Shown here: one piece after another, positions 56,931-64,000 of the stretch
How the letters are laid out: every line of letters starts with the position of its first letter
Numbering within the stretch: the first letter of the stretch is position 1
DNA from: Lepeophtheirus salmonis
Taxonomy: Eukaryota > Arthropoda > Copepoda > Siphonostomatoida > Caligidae
Assembly (NCBI RefSeq): GCF_016086655.4
Contig: NC_052135.2
Span: 9,638,363 to 9,702,362 of the forward strand
DNA: 64,000 bases
Reading direction: 5' to 3'
Made by a program: the position numbers and the translations under genes
Notes under the pieces: model-generated
Seen by the model: only the letters and a program-made list of their open reading frames with translations
Told to the model about the DNA's origin: nothing
Database searches by the model: none

Positions 56931-58326
56931 TATTATATCAGTATTATGTATTTTTTTCCCAATACAAAAGCTCTCAAATATAATACAATAAAAAAACCGT
57001 TATGGTAGTACTGAATCAAATTCCGACTCTATACTGTACCGTCCTCGTTCTCATTTTTAGGGATGTAAATCGTCTGTGTTTTTTAACTGGCTCGTTTTTT
57101 TTGGAATTTGTAATCTGTCATTATTATTTCACTCATAAGTTGTGCACTTCCTTTTCTAAATAGATTTAATTATTTTCCAAACCGGAAATAATTTCCCTTT
57201 GTACTCATAAAAGACGGAGAGTAACCTGGAGGATTTTTTTTTTGAGTTATAATTAAAAGTCCTTGAAGTAGAATGAGAGATCCAAAATCGGAATAAGTAT
57301 ATCCTTTTCTATTTCCTTCTCCTCGATTGTCACAGCTGATATTAGCTCATCTAATGAAACGTCATGAGAGCTAAGTTGTTTACCTTCAGATCATTCTACA
57401 AATTGTCAGGGTTATCATGTTGATTTTTGGTTTCTTATTGTTTTTGGCATTCCCAAAATGCACAAGATTTTTACTATTACTAATTTAAATACATAATGTT
57501 AAGTCACTATAAAACTTAATTTATCCAAATTAAAAAGAAACCAAGCAACCGCATGTATTAAAAAATTTAAAAGAATCTTTTAAAATCATTCTGTTCTTCG
57601 ATACTACCACAAATTACATCCACCGCATTTGATAATTATACTTTCTATTTATAATTATGTAGGCTTATAAATTGTGCACTACCATTATGAATAAAACTAA
57701 AACTATTTAGTTCAAACAAAATATTTTCTTTTATTTGATTATAATTAGTTTTGGTAATCTAAGTAAATGAGCCACCCAAAATTCTCAATGAACTAGATAA
57801 AAATATTATATTCGAACACCATCAAAACATATTATGTCATATCATAAAAGTTGTACCACCCTCGATTAAAGTTGATTAAGTCCATTTTTACCTTGTCAAA
57901 TAACAATCCAAATAGAATGCTACTATTACAAATGATTTGGTTCAAAGAATTCCAGAAGAAGCACAGAATCATCCCAACGGGTAATTGTGAACGCATCTTT
58001 TATTGTTTAAAACTATCTTATATCCTATTAATTATTAGTCATTTGTTTTTTTCTTTTGTTATATTTAAATATTTTTTATATTAATGGCTAAAACATTGGG
58101 ATGAATATAAAAAATACTATTACGTTCTAAAATCAAAATTACATTCTTTAAAATTCTTGAAATTTGGGACCACATAATCATAATTCCCATAAAGACGCAT
58201 CAAAAGAATATGAGAATAGTGGAAACCCCATAATGTGTTATGTTTAGAACTATCCAATAACGATGACTACTGATTATTATCTTTATGTAAACTATTATTT
58301 TATAATATATCATTAACTTATAAGCA
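56931..58326. other. Non-coding stretch
   Basis: The short frame 57851-58084 has a hydrophobic end but no family resemblance. Nothing else. Confidence 0.35.
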
Positions 58327-59011
58327 ATGTATTATATACACAACGTCAAGAATCTTGAGTTAGAACTACTTATTAAACTAATAGAACCCCAACTTCTCCC
58401 TACATCTTTACAGAACACTATAGTTATGATTTTTTATTGTTCATTAATTTGGCTAAATGGAGTTGCACTGATGTATGAATTCCCAACAAGATATTCCATT
58501 TCCGACATTAGAGTTGCGACTTTTGGTGTCAATTTTGCAGCCAAAACTTATGGTTCAAGAAGCCTAATATTTGAAATGGCTATTAAACGCTTTGGAGTAA
58601 TTTTGAGGAAGTTTTTACAGGTTCTGAGACCTGCGGTGCCTTATCGTTTTCAATTAACCTCTACGGATGCTTCTGCACTGAGGGAAAAAAATCAACTACC
58701 AACATTTGACTCCTTTCATCAGCTATTTAGATCGAAGGAAAATTAACCTCCCTGTCATGAAGGGACTGAATGTTCTCGAAAGCTCGCTTTTGTCTCCAGC
58801 AGAGAAATGGCTTAAGTATAGAATTCTTTCTAGTACCCTAGAGGTAAGAGCCAAATTTTTTAAACGTGAAAAACGAAAATATTATTTCTGTCCAATCGAT
58901 GATGAATCAAGCGACCATTTTTATTTGATTGTACCACACTTGGACCTTTCTACAAAGTCATTTGAACATTTGGAAATGTTCTGCGAGAACATTATGGCTT
59001 TTATAATTTGA
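58327..59011 (+). pseudogene. Two adjoining frames, possibly a LINE C-terminal region
   Basis: Frame one (58327-58746, 139 aa) contains AIKRFGVILRKFLQVLRPAV and LTSTDASALREKNQLPTFDS. It overlaps frame two (58706-59011, 101 aa): LSPAEKWLKYRILSSTLEVR, AKFFKREKRK, then CPIDDESSDHFYLIVPH. The second resembles the zinc-binding tail of some LINE polyproteins (RxLxGxLxxRxKF...CPxC....ESxxHLFxxC), but the second and last Cys are not there. The overlap suggests a single frameshift in a once continuous protein. A decayed host gene is a fair alternative. I see no introns or promoter that would decide it. Confidence 0.38.
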
Positions 59012-60054
59012 AAAGAAACCATTTTATAGTGGAAATGAAGAAAAACATAGAAACGCCATTATCATAAAGGTACACCCAATTTTATTTGTAGAGTGTAGCT
59101 CCTCGGACAATGCCCTTTCTGGTGTATTATCTGTTGTGAGACTACACATAAATGTTTTAAAAAGGATGTAGTGTTTGTACCTACTTTTATTTCAACAGTT
59201 ATTTTTCCTTAGATATATTTTTAGCCTGTGTATAACTTCTATATTTTGTTGAACGGTTTTTATAGCGTTATGTGACTGCATTTCCTTTTTCTTTTGACAC
59301 TCTACTATATATATATATATATATATATGGGATTCTAGTTAAAGTTCTACTTATTTTGCTGTCTAACTCTTTTTAAGTATTTATATATTTTTGTTTTATT
59401 TTAGATCCCAATTAAATTTGAAATGCATATTTTTTGTTAAATTAATAGCTATATTTTCAATTGTTGGTATAAACATACATATTTTAATTATATATTTTTC
59501 GATTCTGTTAAAACTTGAGTCATTTATTACATAGAATTCCCAATACTCAAATTGATATTAAAGCTAAAGTAGCATTAACTAAGATTTAAAAAGATACTAA
59601 AAAATTCCAATTGTTTAATGTAGCTTTACAGAAAAACAAACAAGTATCTGTACCATTTATGTAAGCTAAGTAATATGCAGCACACCGTCTTTTGTATTAA
59701 CTTACCCCCCTTTCACAAGGGAGAAGAATATTTAAAAGTGATTGTACTAAGAATAAAATTCATTTCAAAAAAATAAAATGATAATCACCACATAAATCCT
59801 GAATAAAAGTTCATTTATTATATCTACATCAAAGAAAAGGAAAAAAATTTCAATTCTATATTTTGTAATAATAAATTTAATTATTTTTTCAAAGACAGAG
59901 ACATAATGTCTTTTTTTTTTTTTTAAAAGAAGAAAATTAGAAGTTAGATATTTGGAAGTTGATAATAAATTTCTGATACAAAAATAGAAATTTAAAACCC
60001 AGCTATAATGTCGTCACAGAGAAGACTTTGTTTTAAAATAATTATTACTTGAAT
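59012..60054. other. Non-coding stretch with (TA)n at 59306-59328
   Basis: Contains a 23-base TA microsatellite. No gene. Confidence 0.45.
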
Positions 60055-60255
60055 TACATCTTTGGCATTAAAATTACAGATATAAATCTAAATAAACAAA
60101 ATTGTGTCTGATTGCTTATTACAATATCAGTACCATAAACACTATTAACATTTTCAACTACCTGGCATGCGTTTTTACCATTATCGAAGAATAACAAAAA
60201 TATAAATAGATCGCACTCGTACAACGCCAAATACACATAATGCTTACTTCAACTA
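60055..60255 (-). pseudogene. Mariner N-terminal fragment (family M4)
   Basis: The minus-strand frame from 60236 reads MYLALYECDLFIFLLFFDNG, then KNACQVVENVNSVYGTDIVI, then SNQTQFCLFRFISVILMPKM. The GKNASQVAEIVNSVYGPDTV..NxxQFWFRRFRSGNFD pattern of the family is plain. The upstream leader (GTGTATTTGGCGTTGTAC) is also recognisable. Both terminal repeats are lost. Confidence 0.72.
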
Positions 60256-61110
60256 TTATATGTTTGTAATTTAAGAAAAGAACATAATGATCAATAGAAA
60301 CTATTATCATTGAGTACTTAAAAAGTTAAAAAACGAATATTCTTTAAATCTCATTCACTCAAAAATAAAAACTATACCTTTTACAAAATTTCATACTATT
60401 TAGCTGACAAATAAAGATAGATAATTGTTTATTTTCATTGAATTGTTACATTTTGTTCGACAAGTTCAAAATTAAAGCAAACAGTCATAATATAACTTGT
60501 CATTATGTAAAAGTATGTAATGTAAAAATAGCTTTTTAGTGTTATAATCCTTTTTTTAATATGGAACCAAGTTTTTAAGAAATATGTACTATGTACATGA
60601 TATGTCTGAAATTTACTTTGTAAAAAACAGGGAAAAATTTTTTTTTGGTAACTCTTTCAAATTTTTAACTCAACATCAAACAACAACTTATTGCAACGCA
60701 AACGTGTTTTTTTTTACCGATAACAAAATGGAAAATTAGACTTAATATTTCTTCAAAATTGGCCTTATAACTTTCCTCCTTAAACTTTCTAAATCGATAG
60801 AGACAGGCATCATGGAATTTTAAACAGCTTTCAAAAGTTTTGGGGAACGTTTTTGACAATTAAAATCATATTTTACTAGCATAAGTATAGAATATTATGG
60901 GGCATGATCATTGTTTACAGATATTAGTTTGTAAACAAAGCACTAGTCTAGCAAGAACATAATACAGTTCCCTAAAGGGAAATATTAATAAATATTAGTG
61001 AATGTTACTCACATTGAGGGGACTGTGAAAACTCTTTTCCGAATATTTCCTTTTTTTCAACAACAGGTTACAGACAGTCACACCACCTTGCAGATAATAT
61101 ATATATATAT
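60256..61110. other. Non-coding stretch with a small foldback
   Basis: CAGTTCCCT (about 60965) and AGGGGACTG (about 61017) form a near-perfect inverse pair 9 bases long, about 60 bases apart. No gene. Confidence 0.4.
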
Positions 61111-61151
61111 GTATTGTGAGTAATCTAATTCTATTAGATTACTCACAATAC
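61111..61151. repeat. Perfect 41-base hairpin
   Basis: The arm GTATTGTGAGTAATCTAAT (19 bases) is followed by a 3-base loop (TCT) and the exact reverse complement ATTAGATTACTCACAATAC. A TA microsatellite lies just before it. Confidence 0.9.
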
Positions 61152-62161
61152 AGTGCCCTAATAGTGGTTTTGTTATTGGGAGGCGGCCCTGATTGGGATG
61201 ACTATGGATGACTCACTAGTAAAATGAGATGTCAAGTTATTCATAATTTCTTTCCGTGAAAAACGAACTATTATAAACAAATAAATATAATCTAACTATC
61301 GTACGACATTATAAAATTTATTAATCCAGTTTTTTTATGCTAGGATCTTATTATATATAGTACATGAGTAAGTAAATTTATATTATATCCTCGTTCATAT
61401 CCTCATTTTATTCTATTTAATCCATAATTTTGGCTTTAAAAACCTTTAAAATCCAATATTATATTATGTTTGGATGTAAAAACATTAAGGATGGACCAAT
61501 ATGGAGTTGTACTGTATTTCAGTTCGGTAGGTTTTTACACTCGGTCCAGTACGTATACATATATGTAACCATATAGTAAATATTTTGATATTATAAAATT
61601 TTAGTTTTTTTTATATTTTATGTATAATTCTTTATAAATATTTAGGCAGCCACAATTATAGAATAATTTTCTTTTTTCATAGTTACTTCGAAGTTATTAG
61701 TATTTCTTATAAAGATTTCCTTTAAACATCATCAACCAATGAATAGTTATGGATAGCGAATTTGATACTACATGTACATTTGTATTGAGCAAAACAATTT
61801 TTTCGATATCTGACAATATTTGAACATTTTGAAAATGTAGAAAAGCTCATTTTTTTTGCAATAAAATGATGAGCTTTCATGTATAATAGTATTATATAGC
61901 CCAGGTATATTTTATGTCAACCTTTGTTTTTTTAAAGAACTTAAGCATATTTATGAATAATTTATCCGTCAGAAAAGAAGTCATTAAATAATGATATATC
62001 AAAAAACTTGGAAACTAAAATAAATCTATTCAAAAAACATTTTACTATTCGTACCGAACCGTTGGCTTAAGGTACTTTCCCAGTTCTAATAAGTATAAAG
62101 ATTGAACTATTTTGAAATTGTAGTAACAATATAATTATTTGTATCAATTTAAGCTAGTTTT
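61152..62161. other. Non-coding stretch
   Basis: AT-rich. GGCGGCCCTGATTGGGAT at about 61182 is locally GC-rich, but no frame or repeat was recognised. Confidence 0.35.
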
Positions 62162-62416
62162 TATTAATAAAACAAAGTTACACTCCTGAGGTATTATAAT
62201 AACATCCACTCTTGCTTCTTTCAATCTCAAACGAATGTTTCATTAAGGAAATTAGGGCATTTATTTATGTGATCATGAGATATAATTTGGATATTCTGGG
62301 AATTGAGTCAATTTGACTTAATTGAATTAAACCTCTGGCTTTTTTGTTTTTGCAAAAAATATTGCTAATTGATGTGAAAAGTATTTCAAAAATAAAATTA
62401 ATTCAACTTAAGAGCC
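62162..62416. repeat. Dispersed repeat R1 (copy 2)
   Basis: Matches 41971-42224 in order and orientation (TAACATCCACTCTTGCTTC, CATTAAGGAAATTAGGGCAT, TTGAGTCAATTTGACTTAA, ATTCAACTTAAGAGCC). No R2 units follow here. Confidence 0.6.
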
Positions 62417-63172
62417 AAAAAATAATTACGAATGTATAAAAACATGTCAACAGGTGCATTTTCTATAATATAAAGAAAAAAAAGGAGTAAAGAGGAGTAC
62501 TGAATAAAATAACTAAAATAATGCAGACGTTTTGTTCAACTATGTATATATTGAATGAGTGCTACGTATGAGTGTGCAAATAAAAAAATGGAGATTAACA
62601 CTGAGGATTTTTTGAGGTGTTATCTTTATCTTTTATATTATTAAAGCAAAATTTGTATGTTCCTCAATGTCTAATAACTCCTAAGAATACTTGTTACTAG
62701 TGCTAGTACATAATACTTTTTGAGGCATCGATATTGACAGTGCGTAATGGGATTGAAGAATTTTGAATTGTGACAATTTCAAAACTAGATGTGTTCATAT
62801 GTTTCATACAATTGATTAAGAAAAACACTTTTTGCAAATAAACTCATGAAATTTAGTTACCAACACAGCTCTACATTCTTGCAAGGGCTCACCTTATTAA
62901 CTACTTTTTAATGAAGCTTGTAGATCAATTAGGTTAATACTAACACATAATAACGCATTACTACGAGTAAAAAATAAAATAAAAATTTTTATTTGTAAAA
63001 GGCTTATTCAAAGTTATACAGAATAGTTGTTATTGGTTAACAAAATGAATGAGGAAAATGCAATTTCACCCAAAAAAGTCCACAATATTTGGTTGTCAAT
63101 AACCAAATAATTATTAATAATACGTTTAATTCTACGTTGTTACGTGGGTTGTTAAGGGGAAAAAGCGAATGC
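62417..63172. other. Non-coding stretch
   Basis: AT-rich, with no motif recognised. Confidence 0.35.
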
Positions 63173-63385
63173 ACAGGGTGGTCCAGATAAATTCAAGCAA
63201 TATTTAAATGCTTGTAACTAAAAAAAACTAAATGGAGAGGAACTATAGAAATTGTATTATTTGAAGGCTTCATTTATTGCCATTCAATTATTCATAATGA
63301 GATAATACAAAAATATGGTTCTCCCCATTTTTGTTCGTTCGTTATACGCCTTTAAAAAATTTTCTAACATATCTGGACCATCCTG
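63173..63385. mobile_element. MITE-like element (M10, about 213 bp)
   Basis: The left end CAGGGTGGTCCAGATA and the right end (reverse complement CAGGATGGTCCAGATA) differ by one base in 16. TA follows the right end; CA, a likely decayed TA, precedes the left. The interior shows no transposase. The end sequence is mariner-like (compare CCGGGTGGTCCATTGAAATC of M3), so it is probably mobilised by a mariner transposase. Confidence 0.7.
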
Positions 63386-63813
63386 TATTTATCCTTTCTT
63401 TATTTGGTGTCTGACTATTCACATGACAAATTGAGTACAGGCTTTCATTTAAATGGTATAATTGTTGTTGAATAAAAAATAATGGCAAAAGTATTTTATT
63501 CCTTCTTCTAAAATGCCCATAAAATTCAGTTACAAATACACTTTCTATTTTATTACGATATCTGTTAGGAGGAAAAGGAAAATGCATTAATGCTTCCTTC
63601 ATTAACTTAAATATCATACTATGAAGTTATATTTGTTGATAATTATCATCTGTTTTATTCTTATTTTAATTCATTTTTCTAATCATCTCATTCTGACGAT
63701 ATTTTCCAATAGATTGAATTATTCTAGAAATACTCCTACATAAATTATATAACATCGAATTTTCAATGTAACTAAATGATTAACTATCATACATATACTC
63801 TTGCTTAGTTGTA
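63386..63813. other. Non-coding stretch
   Basis: The minus-strand frame 63342-63617 overlaps the MITE and carries no motif. Nothing else. Confidence 0.35.
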
Positions 63814-64000
63814 CAGGGTACGTCAACTTAATTTCTTTTTTCAAAAATGCGTTAAATCAGAAAAGTTTTATTTTTGTTTCATAATAATAGTACGCATGTA
63901 ATGTTTTGTTTTGATATCAAATAGGTGACGTCCCCCATTGTTGAATTAAGCAAACTTGAGTTTTTTAATACCTAGTGATTTTAGCTTCTATTTTGTTTCT
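63814..64000 (+). mobile_element. Probable mariner 5' end (M11), cut by the window edge
   Basis: CAGGGTACGTCAACTTAATT follows TA at 63812-63813 and looks like a Tc1/mariner terminal repeat. The next 170 bases resemble an untranslated leader, with no start codon frame yet. The rest lies beyond the window. Confidence 0.45.

Noticed and set aside
1..64000. CRISPR array, operon, phage or bacterial defence system
   Set aside because: There are no regularly spaced identical repeats, no ribosome binding sites with tandem genes and no bacterial coding density. All recognisable proteins are eukaryotic transposon enzymes.

Overview
This window looks like AT-rich, gene-poor animal DNA made mostly of decayed transposable elements. 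I recognise no intact host gene, bacterial operon, CRISPR array, rRNA or tRNA. The sequence is dominated by Tc1/mariner DNA transposons of many families, with hAT relics, fragments of a LINE-type reverse transcriptase and non-coding dispersed repeats. The transposase flavour (helix-turn-helix start reading EISNSTIASTL, end reading WPPNSPDL..LDYF) resembles, from memory, the elements that fill the genome of the salmon louse Lepeophtheirus salmonis. A caligid copepod or close relative is therefore my best guess, as inference and not proof.

Layout. 1-5.7 kb: a mariner 5' end (414-910), a degenerate tandem repeat, a G-rich tract, a composite mariner relic (2640-3230) and a small mariner deletion derivative (~5345-5720). 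6.48-7.37 kb: an 892-bp mariner with both terminal inverted repeats (TIRs) and TA flanks. 7.4-13 kb: mostly non-coding, with a 35-A tract and a mariner 3' end. 13.0-13.5 kb: a LINE reverse-transcriptase scrap. 15.9-16.9 kb: a nearly complete but broken mariner. 17.5-18.9 kb: a cluster of short mariners that keep only the DNA-binding domain. 19.5-20.6 kb: a longer LINE reverse-transcriptase relic. 20.6-26.4 kb: nothing clearly coding. 26.4-38.2 kb: several further mariner copies, including a hybrid of two families and a 795-bp two-ended copy, plus a hAT C-terminus. 38.43-41.33 kb: an old full-length hAT element with a BED zinc finger, split by a ~375-bp insertion. 42-46 kb: dispersed repeats and a mariner N-terminus. 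46.7-48.3 kb: three mariners nested in one another. 48.8-49.2 kb: a foldback of two mariner 3' ends. 50.5-56.9 kb: more mariners and a hAT C-terminus. 58.3-59.0 kb: two adjoining reading frames that may be a LINE C-terminus. 61-64 kb: a perfect hairpin, a short MITE and a mariner 5' end cut by the window edge.

Nothing here works as a pathway. The relationships are those of parasites: most mariner copies lack part or all of the catalytic domain, so they could only have spread using transposase made elsewhere. The two ~890-bp copies of family M1 share the same internal deletion. The ~400-510-bp copies of family M4 all keep only the N-terminal DNA-binding region. Family labels M1-M12 are mine and local to this window.
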